Source: Gammaproteobacteria bacterium 53_120_T64 (GTDB lineage: Bacteria; Pseudomonadota; Gammaproteobacteria; Pseudomonadales; Porticoccaceae). From it: 64,000 bases of DNA. Every line of letters starts with the position of its first letter. The stretch's first letter is position 1. A model generated the notes under the pieces. The model ran no database searches and had not been told where the DNA came from. It worked only from the letters and a program-made list of their open reading frames with translations. The stretch spans positions 1 through 64,000 of the forward strand of contig MAAT01000028.1 of NCBI GenBank assembly GCA_002162815.1. Reading direction: 5' to 3'. Position numbers and translations under genes: made by a program. Positions 38,155 through 49,589 of the stretch are shown here, one piece after another.

Positions 38155-41100
38155 TTATTCCGGGCGCGCTCTGGTAGAAGCTAACAAACCACTCAGGGAA
38201 GCAGATTTCGGCTTCACCAACCAAAATTTCCCCACATAGTCGCCGAAATCGGCCAGCAGGGTTGCCCCCCATCCGCTGCCAGTTTCCTCAACAAAACCCT
38301 CTATCACTTCCCGCAGATAGTGGCGGTGGTTTTCTAAGCGCTCCGTGGTAATACGGCTCAACTCAACCAGCTCCATATTGACTCGGTCGTAAAACTTGTT
38401 TTCCAAATCAAGCACATAGGCAAAACCGCCCGTCATACCGGCACCAAAGTTATAACCCGTTGCCCCCAGTATGGTGACCACGCCACCGGTCATATATTCA
38501 CAACAGTGATCCCCGGCACCTTCCACCACGGCCTGAGCACCCGAATTGCGTACGGCGAAGCGCTCGCCCGCCCGACCCGATGCAAACAGACGACCACCGG
38601 TGGCTCCGTATAAACAGGTATTACCCATAATCGGCGTCTTGTGGCAGGCAAACTGACCACCTGGGGGCGGCGTAAGAACAATTTTCCCCCCCGCCATACC
38701 TTTACCAACGTAGTCATTGGCATCACCGGTCAAGTAAATGTCCAGGCCACCGGCATTCCAAGCACCTAGGGACTGCCCTGCAACACCGGACAGGCGCAGT
38801 TCAAGCGGCGCAGATGCCATGCCCTGATTGCCGTGGCGACGGGCTATCTCTCCGCTTAAACGGGCCCCAATGGAGCGATCACAGTTAGACACCTCGTACT
38901 CAAAACTACCGCCCAATTTTGCGTCAATCGCGGGTAACATTTCCACCACCATTGTTTCGGCAAGTAGGCCCTCATCCCAGGGGGCGTTCTTGTCCTGCTG
39001 GCAAAACTGAGGTTTCGTCGCCAGAAGATCATCGCTGTGGATAATGGGCGACAAGTCTAATTGGCTTTGCCGCGCGGTGACACCGGGCAGTAACTCCAGT
39101 AGGTCAACGCGACCGATCAGCTCTTGCACAGAGGCCACGCCGAGAACGGCCAGCCATTCACGTACTTCTTCCGCAACGAAGAGGAAGAAATTCTTCGCCA
39201 TTTCAACAGTGCCCTTGTAGTAGCCGTCGCGCAGCTGCTGATTCTGTGTCGCGACACCCGTTGCACAGTTATTCAAATGGCAGATACGCAGGTATTTACA
39301 GCCCAGGGCCACCATTGGCGCGGTGCCAAAACCAAAACTTTCAGCGCCTAAAATAGCGGCTTTAACCACATCGAGGCCCGTTTTCAGGCCGCCATCGGCC
39401 TGCACGCGCACCTTGCCCCGCAGGTCATTCGCGCGCAGGGTTTGATGAGTTTCGGCAAGGCCCAGCTCCCAAGGCGAACCCGCATAGCGGATCGAGGTTA
39501 AGGGGCTAGCCGCCGTGCCGCCGTCATAACCCGAAATGGTAATCATGTCTGCGTAGGCCTTCGCCACACCGGCCGCAATGGTACCAACACCCGGGCGCGA
39601 TACCAATTTAACGGATATCAGGGCATTGGGATTGACCTGTTTCAGGTCAAAAATCAGTTGGGCCAAATCTTCAATCGAATAAATATCATGGTGCGGCGGT
39701 GGTGAAATCAATGTCACCCCCGGCACAGAGTAACGCAGGGTGGCAATCAGTTCATTCACCTTACCACCGGGCAATTGACCGCCCTCGCCGGGCTTCGCAC
39801 CCTGGGCTACCTTGATCTGAATCACCTCGGCATTGACTAAATAGTGCGGTGTAACGCCAAAGCGACCCGATGCCACCTGCTTGATTTTTGAGCTTTTCAG
39901 TGTGCCGTAGCGAACCGGGTCTTCACCGCCCTCACCGGAATTGGAGCGCCCACCCAAGCTGTTCATGGCTTCGGCCAAGGCTTCGTGGGCCTCTGGTGAC
40001 AATGCTCCAAGCGACATACCCGCCGAATCAAAGCGCTGAACAATATCTATCGCCGACTCAACCGCGTCCAGCTCTATACTGTCGCCATCGGTTTTTAACT
40101 GCATCATGTCCCGCAACGACGCGATGGGCCGCAGGTTAACGATGTCGGCATAAGCACGCCAGTCGGCGTAGTCCCCGCTGCGCACCACTTTGTGCAGCGC
40201 CTGTACAACATCTGGGTTAAAGGCGTGATATTCCTGACCGTGAATATACTTCAACAAACCACCGGGAGCGATGGGTTTACGAGCCAGCCAGGCGCTATCC
40301 GCCAAAGCTTGCTGATCCTCTTCGAAGTCGGCAAAACTGGCACCCTGAATACGGCTAACGATGCCCTGAAAACAGAGTTCAACAACATCATCGCACAAGC
40401 CCAGCGCTTCAAAGAGCACAGCACCACGGTAAGAGGTGATGGTTGAAATACCCATTTTTGACAGGATCTTCATCAAGCCTTTATTGATACCTCGGCGGTA
40501 ATTCTTAAAGGCGGTATCAACAGTGCACTGTAACTCTCCACTTTCAATCATGTCGCAGAGCACATGAAAGCTGAGGTAGGGGTAGACCGCAGAGGCACCA
40601 CTGCCAATCAAAGCCGCTATTTGATGGGAGTCACGGGCACTCCCGGTGCTGGCAATAATATTGGCATCACAGCGCAGTTCGGTCTGAATCAGGTGGTTGT
40701 GAACCGCACCCACGGCAAACAGCATATGAATGGGCAGCTTATTTTCAGCAATATCGTGATCGGACAAGATGCAAATCACCTTGCCGCCCCGTACTGCCTG
40801 TTCCACATCTCGACAAAGATCGGTAATGGCCTGTCGCAAATTTTGTTTAGCGGGGTCGTAGTTCAGGTCAAACTTCTGTACTGGAAAAGCTTCGTGGTCG
40901 TTATATTTCAGCGCGTAGTACTTGCGCGGCGACAGCACGGGGCTATTGAGATTGATGCGTATGGCGTGATCCGCGCCCTGCTCAAAAAGATTGAGCTCCT
41001 TACCCAGCTGAGTACTCAGCGACATCGCAATGGCTTCGCGCAGTGGATCAATGGGCGGATTGGTAACCTGGGCAAATTGCTGTCGAAAATAGTCGTACAC

Positions 41101-42612
41101 ACTGCGATTTTTCTGGGATAACACTGCCAATGGCGAGTCATCACCCATTGACGCCGTCGCTTCCTGTCCACCCTTGGCAAGTGGCATCATCACCTGATCA
41201 CGATCTTCAAAGGAGACGCCATAGAGCTTCATATAGGTATTAATTTGCTCGCGAGTGAGACTACCCTCTAACTCAATACCATCTTCGTCCATGGTCGATT
41301 CAATAGCGCGCACACCGGCCTTCAACCAGCTTTTATAGGGCAACTCCCGAGATAGTCGATGATCGATCTCTTCTCGGGTTTCAATCAGCCCATCGACAAC
41401 GTCGATGGACAGTATGTCACCCGGCCCGAGACGACCTTTAGCCAGCACATTTTCGGGCTGATAGTCATAGACACCAACCTCCGAGGCCACCGTAATAATG
41501 TCATCGTCGGTTAGTACCCAACGGGAAGGCCGCAGACCATTGCGATCGAGCGCACAAATGGCATAGCGGCCATCGGTTATCACCAAGCCTGCGGGGCCAT
41601 CCCAGGGTTCCATATGCATGGACTGATATTCAAAAAAGGCGCGCTCACTAGGATCTCTGTCCTCGACATTATTCCAGGCCGGTGGAATCAGCATCCGCAC
41701 GGCGCGATGCAAAGGCATGCCACCTATCGCCAGTAGCTCCAGCATATTATCGAGGCTCGACGAGTCTGATCCCGTGCGATTCACCAGCGGCACGACATCT
41801 TTCAGGTCGGGCAAGAGCGCCGATTTGAGCTTTGGTGTTCTGGCAACGGACCAGTTTCTGTTGCCCAGAATGGTATTGATTTCACCATTGTGAGCCAGCA
41901 TGCGAAACGGCTGGGCCAGTGGCCACCTGGGCAGAGTATTGGTCGAAAAGCGCTGATGAAAGACGCAAATCGCGGTCTCCAATCCAGGGTCTGACAGGTC
42001 TTGATAAAATCTCGGTAAATCTACCGGCATCATCAAGCCCTTATAGGACATCACCGTTGCCGAAAAACTGGCTATATAAAAAGCCTTGTCTTCCTGTAGA
42101 CGGTTTTCAATATGACGGCGGGCAATAAACAATCGAGCGTCAAATTGCTTATTTTCCATTCCCTCCGGAGCACCGATAAATAGATGCTCAAGAAAGGGCA
42201 GGGTCTCCAGAGCAATCGGGCCAAGACACCCAGAATCGGTTGGCACTTCTCTCCAACCACTTAGCCCTAGGCCTTGGCGATCTAACTCTTCAGCGACCAC
42301 TTGCTTGGACTGCGCTCGACACACGGCATCCTGGCTCAGCATCATCACACCAACGGCGTAGAGTTCCGGTAGGGTCTCCTCACAAACTTCAGCGGCCACG
42401 CCGCGCAGAAAAGCATCTGGCTTCTGAATTAACAAACCACAACCATCGCCAGTCTTACCATCGGCAGCGATACCGCCACGATGGGTCATACACGTTAGCG
42501 CCTCTATTGCCGTCTGCAGCAAACGATGACTACTCACGCCTTTGGTATGGGCAACCAAACCGAAGCCGCAGTTATCGCGAAACTCATCCAAACAATACAA
42601 GCCGTTCGCCAT
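38155..42612 (-). CDS. gltB: Glutamate synthase large subunit
   Basis: The protein has 1485 residues, full length. Cys15 in [10 protein letters not shown] should become the N-terminal nucleophile of the glutaminase domain after removal of 14 residues. The central domain, the FMN-binding synthase domain ([15 protein letters not shown]) and the 3Fe-4S Cys triad in [15 protein letters not shown] follow, and a glycine-rich beta-helix domain closes the protein. It splits glutamine, channels ammonia and forms glutamate. It starts about 120 bases after aroB on the same strand and leads gltD. Confidence 0.98.
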   Translation of the reverse strand: MANGLYCLDEFRDNCGFGLVAHTKGVSSHRLLQTAIEALTCMTHRGGIAADGKTGDGCGLLIQKPDAFLRGVAAEVCEETLPELYAVGVMMLSQDAVCRAQSKQVVAEELDRQGLGLSGWREVPTDSGCLGPIALETLPFLEHLFIGAPEGMENKQFDARLFIARRHIENRLQEDKAFYIASFSATVMSYKGLMMPVDLPRFYQDLSDPGLETAICVFHQRFSTNTLPRWPLAQPFRMLAHNGEINTILGNRNWSVARTPKLKSALLPDLKDVVPLVNRTGSDSSSLDNMLELLAIGGMPLHRAVRMLIPPAWNNVEDRDPSERAFFEYQSMHMEPWDGPAGLVITDGRYAICALDRNGLRPSRWVLTDDDIITVASEVGVYDYQPENVLAKGRLGPGDILSIDVVDGLIETREEIDHRLSRELPYKSWLKAGVRAIESTMDEDGIELEGSLTREQINTYMKLYGVSFEDRDQVMMPLAKGGQEATASMGDDSPLAVLSQKNRSVYDYFRQQFAQVTNPPIDPLREAIAMSLSTQLGKELNLFEQGADHAIRINLNSPVLSPRKYYALKYNDHEAFPVQKFDLNYDPAKQNLRQAITDLCRDVEQAVRGGKVICILSDHDIAENKLPIHMLFAVGAVHNHLIQTELRCDANIIASTGSARDSHQIAALIGSGASAVYPYLSFHVLCDMIESGELQCTVDTAFKNYRRGINKGLMKILSKMGISTITSYRGAVLFEALGLCDDVVELCFQGIVSRIQGASFADFEEDQQALADSAWLARKPIAPGGLLKYIHGQEYHAFNPDVVQALHKVVRSGDYADWRAYADIVNLRPIASLRDMMQLKTDGDSIELDAVESAIDIVQRFDSAGMSLGALSPEAHEALAEAMNSLGGRSNSGEGGEDPVRYGTLKSSKIKQVASGRFGVTPHYLVNAEVIQIKVAQGAKPGEGGQLPGGKVNELIATLRYSVPGVTLISPPPHHDIYSIEDLAQLIFDLKQVNPNALISVKLVSRPGVGTIAAGVAKAYADMITISGYDGGTAASPLTSIRYAGSPWELGLAETHQTLRANDLRGKVRVQADGGLKTGLDVVKAAILGAESFGFGTAPMVALGCKYLRICHLNNCATGVATQNQQLRDGYYKGTVEMAKNFFLFVAEEVREWLAVLGVASVQELIGRVDLLELLPGVTARQSQLDLSPIIHSDDLLATKPQFCQQDKNAPWDEGLLAETMVVEMLPAIDAKLGGSFEYEVSNCDRSIGARLSGEIARRHGNQGMASAPLELRLSGVAGQSLGAWNAGGLDIYLTGDANDYVGKGMAGGKIVLTPPPGGQFACHKTPIMGNTCLYGATGGRLFASGRAGERFAVRNSGAQAVVEGAGDHCCEYMTGGVVTILGATGYNFGAGMTGGFAYVLDLENKFYDRVNMELVELSRITTERLENHRHYLREVIEGFVEETGSGWGATLLADFGDYVGKFWLVKPKSASLSGLLASTRARPE

Positions 42613-42645
42613 AAAAAACTCTTTTATAACAGTAAATTAGAAACA

Positions 42646-42673
42646 AACCCCCTAGAAAATCGATCAAGGGGTT
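42646..42673 (-). terminator. Possible weak terminator between aroB and gltB
   Basis: On the minus strand AACCCC pairs with GGGGTT around a loop of about 15 bases and is followed by a T-rich stretch. The stem is only six pairs with a possible bulge, so this could be a partial terminator or attenuator ahead of gltB. Confidence 0.35.
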
Positions 42674-42734
42674 CACACAAAAGGTGGGATATTTTACACG
42701 TCGACACGCAAGTGGACAAATCTGTCTTTTTGGC

Positions 42735-43805
42735 TCAGTTAGCGGACAGGGTTGCCATCAAGTTCGCAGCGCCATAATCCGCGGTAACGACGGCCTTACC
42801 AAGCCTCTCGAGGAGCACTAATCGGACTTCGCCGCCCAAGGCTTTTTTATCAATCGCCATCAGAGCCAAAAATTGCTCCGGGGTGATATCGGGAGAGGCC
42901 GTCGGCAAGCCCGCCTCCACAAAAAGGGCAACAACCCTTGCCTGGTCAGGCTTGGAAATCCAAGCTAAACGCTGCGATAGATCCGCAGCCATACACATAC
43001 CCGCCGCCACTGCTTCGCCATGAAGCCACTCGCCGTAACCCTCATGAGTCTCTATCGCGTGACCAAACGTATGCCCTAGGTTTAGAATTGCCCGCAACCC
43101 ACTCTCGCGCTCATCCTCACTCACTACATGAGCCTTTAAATAACAAGAGCGCTCAATCGCATATAATAGCGCATCCTCATCTCTGGCCAGCAATAAAGCC
43201 ATGTGCTCTTCGAGCCAGACGAAAAATGCCAAGTCAGTGATTAAGCCATACTTGATAACTTCAGCAAGACCGGCTCGATATTCCCTATCCGGTAGGGATT
43301 GTAAAGTTTCAATATCAATCAATACACATTGAGGCTGATGAAACGCTCCAATCATATTCTTGCCCGAGGGGTGATTGACCGCTGTTTTACCACCCACGGA
43401 AGAATCAACCTGAGCCAACAAAGTGGTTGGTATTTGAACAAAATTAACCCCTCGCTGATAACAAGCAGCCGCAAAACCCGTCATGTCACCGATCACGCCG
43501 CCGCCCAAAGCGATTAGCGTCGTAGAGCGATCATGCCTATGCATCAGTAAGGCATCAAAAACCGCATTGAGGGTTTCCAGAGTTTTATACTGCTCGCCAT
43601 CTGGAAGCACCAGCGTATTGAGTACAGGGACATTAATTATCGACTTCAGCACCTCCATATAAAGGGGCGCAATAGTCTCGTTGCTGACAAGCAACACCTG
43701 ACCACCCTTTATATAGGGCGCTAAAACACTTGTACTTTGCGAGAGACTGCAACCGATAAAAATGGGATAGCTGCGCTCACCAAGGTCGACATTTAATACA
43801 TTCAT
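42735..43805 (-). CDS. aroB: 3-Dehydroquinate synthase
   Basis: From ATG 43805 the protein has 356 residues, the usual length; a longer frame reaches 43877. It has the NAD-binding [13 protein letters not shown], the [22 protein letters not shown] stretch with catalytic Lys, and metal ligands in [11 protein letters not shown] and [10 protein letters not shown]. It converts DAHP to 3-dehydroquinate in the shikimate pathway. It lies 100 bases after aroK on the same strand. The SPOR-domain gene that usually sits between aroB and gltB in pseudomonads is absent. Confidence 0.97.
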   Translation of the reverse strand: MNVLNVDLGERSYPIFIGCSLSQSTSVLAPYIKGGQVLLVSNETIAPLYMEVLKSIINVPVLNTLVLPDGEQYKTLETLNAVFDALLMHRHDRSTTLIALGGGVIGDMTGFAAACYQRGVNFVQIPTTLLAQVDSSVGGKTAVNHPSGKNMIGAFHQPQCVLIDIETLQSLPDREYRAGLAEVIKYGLITDLAFFVWLEEHMALLLARDEDALLYAIERSCYLKAHVVSEDERESGLRAILNLGHTFGHAIETHEGYGEWLHGEAVAAGMCMAADLSQRLAWISKPDQARVVALFVEAGLPTASPDITPEQFLALMAIDKKALGGEVRLVLLERLGKAVVTADYGAANLMATLSAN

Positions 43806-43905
43806 TGAATAAAAGCTATAATCACGGAGGGTGATTTTAGCACAGTGGCGAAAGCTTAGATCATCCCTCGGCACCAAAGACGATAGCGATCAGCACCGTA
43901 CTTAA

Positions 43906-44427
43906 TCAAGACTGCTGTCGAATCAATGAAGCCAGCTCTTGTGCCGCCACCACGGGTGTTTTCTTGTGACCATCAAACACAACATCGGCAACTTCTCTGT
44001 ACAAGGGTTCGCGCTCCTTAACAATACCCTCAATCATCGCCTGCTTGTCTTCTACTTGTAGCAAGGGCCTCTTGGTATCTTGCTGCATGCGATTAAAAAG
44101 CACTTTGGCATCAACGGAGAGATAAACAACGGTGCCACTGCGCTTTAACAACTCTCTATTTTCGCTATCCAGCACCACACCACCGCCGGTGGCAATCACC
44201 ATGTTATTACGACTTGCCACTTCGCCCAGCATTGCAGACTCTCGCTTGCGAAAGCCTGACTCTCCTTCAACATCAAAAATCCAGGCGATGTCGGCACCAC
44301 AGCTTTTTTCGATTTCAAGATCGAGATCCACAAACGACTTACCGAGCAGGCGAGCAAGGTGGCGACCAATCGTCGTCTTGCCCGCGCCCATCGGTCCAAC
44401 AAGAAATACCGGCATTAATTCAATCAT
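43906..44427 (-). CDS. aroK: Shikimate kinase
   Basis: The protein has 173 residues. The P-loop GPMGAGKTTIGR (about 12-23), the shikimate-binding Asp/Arg in DLDLEIEK and FRKRES, and GGGVV near 80 are all present. It phosphorylates shikimate at the 3-position with ATP. The start ATG overlaps the pilQ stop by four bases, so translation is probably coupled to the pilus operon, as in Pseudomonas. Confidence 0.97.
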   Translation of the reverse strand: MIELMPVFLVGPMGAGKTTIGRHLARLLGKSFVDLDLEIEKSCGADIAWIFDVEGESGFRKRESAMLGEVASRNNMVIATGGGVVLDSENRELLKRSGTVVYLSVDAKVLFNRMQQDTKRPLLQVEDKQAMIEGIVKEREPLYREVADVVFDGHKKTPVVAAQELASLIRQQS

Positions 44428-46661
44428 CTGTCAAGTAAAGGGTCGCTGATAATTCTGGGGGTTATAAAGATCAGAATTTCACGTTTAGTGTGCTCAGTAC
44501 TATCACGGCGAAACAAGCGGCCGAAATAAGGAATATCACCCAATACGGGCACTTTTTCCACCCCCTTTATCTCTGTCATTTGAAAGATACCACCCAGCAC
44601 CAAGGTTTGACCATCACCAACCAGTACTTTAGTGATTATTTCCGTTATATCAATGGTTGGCTCGCTACCGCCGCTGGAGGTCGGCACATTTTCGCCTATT
44701 GTATCTTGGGTAATATGTAAGTCCATAATCACACGATTATCGGGCGTAATCTGCGGGGTCACTTCAAGCTTTAACACCGCCTCTCGAAATTCAATATCGG
44801 TCTCACCACTGGAAGTGCCAGATTCATAGGCTATTTCAGTACCCGCTTTAATAACAGCTTTTTGCTTATCACCTGTAAGTAACTTCGGTTGGGACAAAAT
44901 TTCACCAAAACCATCGTTTTCAAGCGCACTCAGCTCCAAGTCAATAAAGGTATTACTTGTCAATAGACCAAGAGCCAAGCTTCCAGCCGGGTTGGCTACC
45001 CCAAGGTCGACACCAAGGGTCTCGGACAAGTCCAGAGCAGGTGATTCTGCTGGGTAATCGCCAAAGAACTCCGCCGGAGAGCCCGGATCGCTATCCAAAC
45101 CCCCTCTTTGACCGGTAAATTCAAAAATATCACTACCGGGTGTTCGCGAGCCCGCTATACCCCAGCGCGTACCAATTTCCTTTTTAAAGTCCGTACTCGC
45201 AACAATAATCCTCGCCTCAATTTCGACCTGCCTTACCGGAATATCGATCACTTTAATGAGACGATAAAAATCATCAATTTTATCTTGTACATCCGTCAAT
45301 ATAATGGTGTTCGTTCGCTCATCGACAATAGCGCTGCCACGCTCGGACAAAATACTCGACGTTGCCGTTTCATCATCGCCAGCACTGCCACTGCCACTGC
45401 CACCGCCACTGCCACTGCCCTCATTATCATCGGCATTAAATAACTCAAACAGCTCGCGCGCATCTGCGTATTTAATCCGTACAAACTCTGTTACCAGTGG
45501 CGCAAGTTCGACAAGCTGCTTATTCGCCTCTACCTGCAAACGCTCACGCTCGGCAATCTCTACTGCAGGGGCAACCATTAGCACATTGCCCTCCCGGCGC
45601 TTATCTAAACCCTTGGATTTTAGAACAATTTCAAGCGCCTGGTCCCAGGGAACATTCCTCAAGCGGAGGGTAATATTGCCAACAACCGTATCACTGGCAA
45701 CCAAGTTAAGATCAGTAAAATCGGCGATCAGCTGTAAAACCGACCTCACCTCAATATCCTGAAAATTTAACGACAATTTCTCACCGGTAAACTCAAAACG
45801 AGATTTTCTTTCTTCAAGCTCCTCTTGTGTCGGGCGCTTAACACTGACGACATATCGACCGTCTACCTGATACGCCAAATAATCGTATTCACCCGTAGCC
45901 GAAATCACCATTTTGGTCGTGGCACCGTCAGACTGAGTGTCAATCGTTGTTATTGGTGTTGCAAAATCCACAACATCCAGCTTGCGATTTAAAGCCTCAG
46001 GCAAACTTGTTCGATAAAAATTAAGTACGATATTTTGCCCAACCTGGCTGACATCTACCGTGGTATTCGCATCCGCCAAGCCAATGGAAACAAAGCCCTC
46101 TCCTCCTTCACCCCGACGAAAGTCAACATCGGTAATTGCCTTGCCAAGCTCTACAGAAGGACTTGTGCTCGATAGTTTGGAGGGCGCATTAAAAACCTGC
46201 GACTCTTCATTTTGTACAAAGGATGCACCGCCAAAATCGCCGATGTGAAGCCTTATCCCGCCCTTATCTTGAAAAGTTTCAAAGCCAACGGGGTTTTTTA
46301 AGTTAACAATTAATCGAGTTTTGCCCCCGGCACTCAGTACAACCACGCTCTGAGCATTATCGAAAGCCAAGGGGTATTTTTTCTTTTGTAGCGCACTCGA
46401 AGTACCTTCAAACTCGAGAACAATACGAGCCGGGGAGTCAATGGCATAACTTTTTGGCTCAGGCAAGCCGCCCACAGCACTCAGTTTTATTTCAAACCGC
46501 CCCCCAGGTAGTGCCGAAAAACTAATATCATCAACCGATGCCGCTTCCGCAAAAGCAGCCTCAAATAAGACTAGGCCAGAGATGATCACCACAAAAACCC
46601 GTGATACCAACCCCGTCAACCGCTTGATAATATTCATGCCTAACCCCCCAATATTGCTCAT
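44424..46661 (-). CDS. pilQ: Type IV pilus secretin PilQ
   Basis: The protein has 745 residues. A signal peptide (about 9-40, cleavage near AFA-EA) is followed by two AMIN domains (about 45-290), an STN-type domain (LSLNFQDIEVRSVLQLIADF near 305), an N1 domain interrupted by a Gly/Ser-rich linker (about residues 415-430), and the secretin domain with VPVLGDIPYFGRLFR and ILIFITPRII. It forms the outer-membrane ring through which pili pass. ATG 46661 overlaps the pilP stop by one base and has GGGGAG six bases upstream. The Gly/Ser linker is encoded by a repeated hexamer. Confidence 0.96.
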   Translation of the reverse strand: MSNIGGLGMNIIKRLTGLVSRVFVVIISGLVLFEAAFAEAASVDDISFSALPGGRFEIKLSAVGGLPEPKSYAIDSPARIVLEFEGTSSALQKKKYPLAFDNAQSVVVLSAGGKTRLIVNLKNPVGFETFQDKGGIRLHIGDFGGASFVQNEESQVFNAPSKLSSTSPSVELGKAITDVDFRRGEGGEGFVSIGLADANTTVDVSQVGQNIVLNFYRTSLPEALNRKLDVVDFATPITTIDTQSDGATTKMVISATGEYDYLAYQVDGRYVVSVKRPTQEELEERKSRFEFTGEKLSLNFQDIEVRSVLQLIADFTDLNLVASDTVVGNITLRLRNVPWDQALEIVLKSKGLDKRREGNVLMVAPAVEIAERERLQVEANKQLVELAPLVTEFVRIKYADARELFELFNADDNEGSGSGGGSGSGSAGDDETATSSILSERGSAIVDERTNTIILTDVQDKIDDFYRLIKVIDIPVRQVEIEARIIVASTDFKKEIGTRWGIAGSRTPGSDIFEFTGQRGGLDSDPGSPAEFFGDYPAESPALDLSETLGVDLGVANPAGSLALGLLTSNTFIDLELSALENDGFGEILSQPKLLTGDKQKAVIKAGTEIAYESGTSSGETDIEFREAVLKLEVTPQITPDNRVIMDLHITQDTIGENVPTSSGGSEPTIDITEIITKVLVGDGQTLVLGGIFQMTEIKGVEKVPVLGDIPYFGRLFRRDSTEHTKREILIFITPRIISDPLLDR

Positions 46662-47197
46662 TAATTGCTCCCCTTCATGGCCAGCGTTCTCGGTCGCTCT
46701 ATCCAGCCACCCTTCCCATCAGGGACAATTTCAAGAACTTCCATTCGCGTATTCGACACACCCGTAATTTGGCCATGGTTTTTACCCAGATAATTACCAA
46801 TCGTTATTCGATGCACACCACCCTCGCCATCATCAACTAGGGACCAACTTGTATCGCCTTGGTCAAGCACCCCAACCAGGGTAAAGGATGAAAAGTTGAA
46901 ACCTTCAAGATATTCCTTTTTGCGGCTTTCATCGGGCTCAATAGCCAGCTTCCCAGAAGAATCCTCCTTCGCTATAGCCGACAAAGGCATATCAAAAGGG
47001 CTGCGCATTGCGATCGCACTGTAGCGAAATGTTTGATAGGGGCGAAATGTCGGCAGTGGTTCTATCTCGCCCACTGGTTGATTCCTAGCGCCATCCATAA
47101 ACAAGTGTAAATCCTCGTGCCGCCCGTCCCCACAACCAACAAGGATGCCAAGTGCCAGCACAACTGTTGTCGCCCTAAATAAAGTACCAGTATCCAT
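46661..47197 (-). CDS. pilP: Type IV pilus lipoprotein PilP
   Basis: The protein has 178 residues. A short signal sequence ends at a lipobox (ILVGCGDG) with Cys near 22, so it should be an inner-membrane-anchored lipoprotein. The region after about 85 (GFNFSSFTLVGVLDQGDTSW) is the beta-domain that binds the PilQ secretin. It links the PilMNO inner-membrane platform to PilQ. It follows pilO by two bases and overlaps pilQ by one base. Confidence 0.95.
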   Translation of the reverse strand: MDTGTLFRATTVVLALGILVGCGDGRHEDLHLFMDGARNQPVGEIEPLPTFRPYQTFRYSAIAMRSPFDMPLSAIAKEDSSGKLAIEPDESRKKEYLEGFNFSSFTLVGVLDQGDTSWSLVDDGEGGVHRITIGNYLGKNHGQITGVSNTRMEVLEIVPDGKGGWIERPRTLAMKGSN

Positions 47198-47199
47198 TG

Positions 47200-47811
47200 C
47201 TAATCTTCCTGACCTTTATATCGATAGGTTTTCGCTTCCACTTCAAAAATGAGTCGATTACCTTCTTTATTAGCCTTCATCGAGTAATTATGTAATGTGA
47301 CAATCCTTGGTAAGCCGGCAACACCGCTAACAAACGTTCCAACATCGTGATACCCACCCTCCGCAACAATTTTGATAGGCAACTCAACGTAAAATTCTTC
47401 CGCTTGCTCTGGTTGCAGGGAAATAGTCTTTATCTCTAAACTGCTGCCATAACCAATTTCAGTAATATCTTCGAGTAAACCCGGTACCTCAGTATCACCG
47501 GGCAGCTGCGCCAACAAGGTACCGAAAGATTCCTCGACCTCTATCATCTGTTGGCGATACGCCTCTAAGTTTGCAGCTTCATACGCCTTTTCTTGATAGG
47601 TTTTACGCAAGGCAGCTTCTTTTGTCGCAACCGACTCTAAATTGAGATATAAATCCTTAACATGAAAAAAATACCCTAGTACCACAATAAGAATAAACAC
47701 CGCGCTGCAAAGTAGTGCTTTAAAGAGCAGCGGCCAAACCCCAATATTTTGATATTCCAGTTCAGAGATATCCAGCTTCGCCAATTGAAACTCTTTATGT
47801 CCATTAGCCAC
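47200..47811 (-). CDS. pilO: Type IV pilus assembly protein PilO
   Basis: From GTG 47811 the protein has 203 residues; GAGGGGG sits six bases upstream, better than the ATG codons at 47835-47829 that would overlap pilN. One transmembrane helix (about 28-50) is followed by a coiled coil (about 55-95) and a periplasmic ferredoxin-like domain. It pairs with PilN to form the alignment complex between PilM and PilP/PilQ. With the GTG start the pilN stop and pilO start are separated by one base. Confidence 0.95.
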   Translation of the reverse strand: MANGHKEFQLAKLDISELEYQNIGVWPLLFKALLCSAVFILIVVLGYFFHVKDLYLNLESVATKEAALRKTYQEKAYEAANLEAYRQQMIEVEESFGTLLAQLPGDTEVPGLLEDITEIGYGSSLEIKTISLQPEQAEEFYVELPIKIVAEGGYHDVGTFVSGVAGLPRIVTLHNYSMKANKEGNRLIFEVEAKTYRYKGQED

Positions 47812-47812
47812 T

Positions 47813-48382
47813 TTAAACCCCCTCGCCATCATCATCTTGCGCTGTCATATTCAGCCTGACCTGAAGCTCAAAACGGCTACCCTGCTCACCGAGGGTATCG
47901 TCGGCTTCAACCTTGGTCAGGTTTGGCTCTTTGAATCGATCAGAGGCAGCGAGCTGACGCATCAAGGTAGAAATTCGATTGTTCGATTCAGCAAAGCCTA
48001 CCAAGGCCACGTTATCGCCCTTGCGGTTAACTTCTACGAAGAAAACACCGCTCGGAATTGCTCTCACAAATTCATCAAACACCTTAACCACACCCGGCCG
48101 ATTACCCTGTAAAGCCTTAATAACTTCCATACGCTCGAGTACCTGCTGTCGGCGCAACTTAAGCTCCTTAATTTCCTTCACTTTCTCATCAAGTACAGCA
48201 ATTTCACGCTGCAACAAATCATTTCTATCATTCTGCCAATCAATCTGGCTATTAACCCAATATCCCCAGGCTACAGCCAGCAGTAGCGCCGCAGCTGCCA
48301 CCATGCCAAGAGCAATTAAAAATTCTTGCTTTTTTTCCTGCCGCTGAATTTCCCGCCAGGGGAGTAAATTTACATTCGCCAT
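47813..48382 (-). CDS. pilN: Type IV pilus assembly protein PilN
   Basis: The protein has 189 residues. The conserved cytoplasmic tip MANVNLLPWREIQR, which binds PilM, is followed by a transmembrane helix (about 22-43), a coiled coil (about 50-90) and a periplasmic domain. It is the PilO partner in the inner-membrane platform. It follows pilM by two bases. Confidence 0.97.
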   Translation of the reverse strand: MANVNLLPWREIQRQEKKQEFLIALGMVAAAALLLAVAWGYWVNSQIDWQNDRNDLLQREIAVLDEKVKEIKELKLRRQQVLERMEVIKALQGNRPGVVKVFDEFVRAIPSGVFFVEVNRKGDNVALVGFAESNNRISTLMRQLAASDRFKEPNLTKVEADDTLGEQGSRFELQVRLNMTAQDDDGEGV

Positions 48383-48384
48383 GG

Positions 48385-49461
<1,077 letters not shown>

Positions 49462-49550
49462 TTAATCCCTGCAGTTAGGCGAAATGAACAACAATATACT
49501 CTAACTATTTACTGTGCGCTTTCAATTACAACTCAGAGCTCGCTTGCCAC

Positions 49551-49556
49551 TATAAT
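49551..49556 (+). promoter_or_regulatory. Candidate -10 box for mrcA
   Basis: TATAAT lies 34 bases before the mrcA start codon. A weak -35-like TTACAA sits 19 bases upstream, longer than the ideal spacing, so the match rests mainly on the -10. Confidence 0.45.
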
Positions 49557-49589
49557 GGCCCACAGCCACAAGTCGACCCACACTAATTC

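Noticed and set aside
40564-41121. 185-codon plus-strand frame inside gltB
   Set aside because: Antisense shadow of a full-length conserved enzyme.
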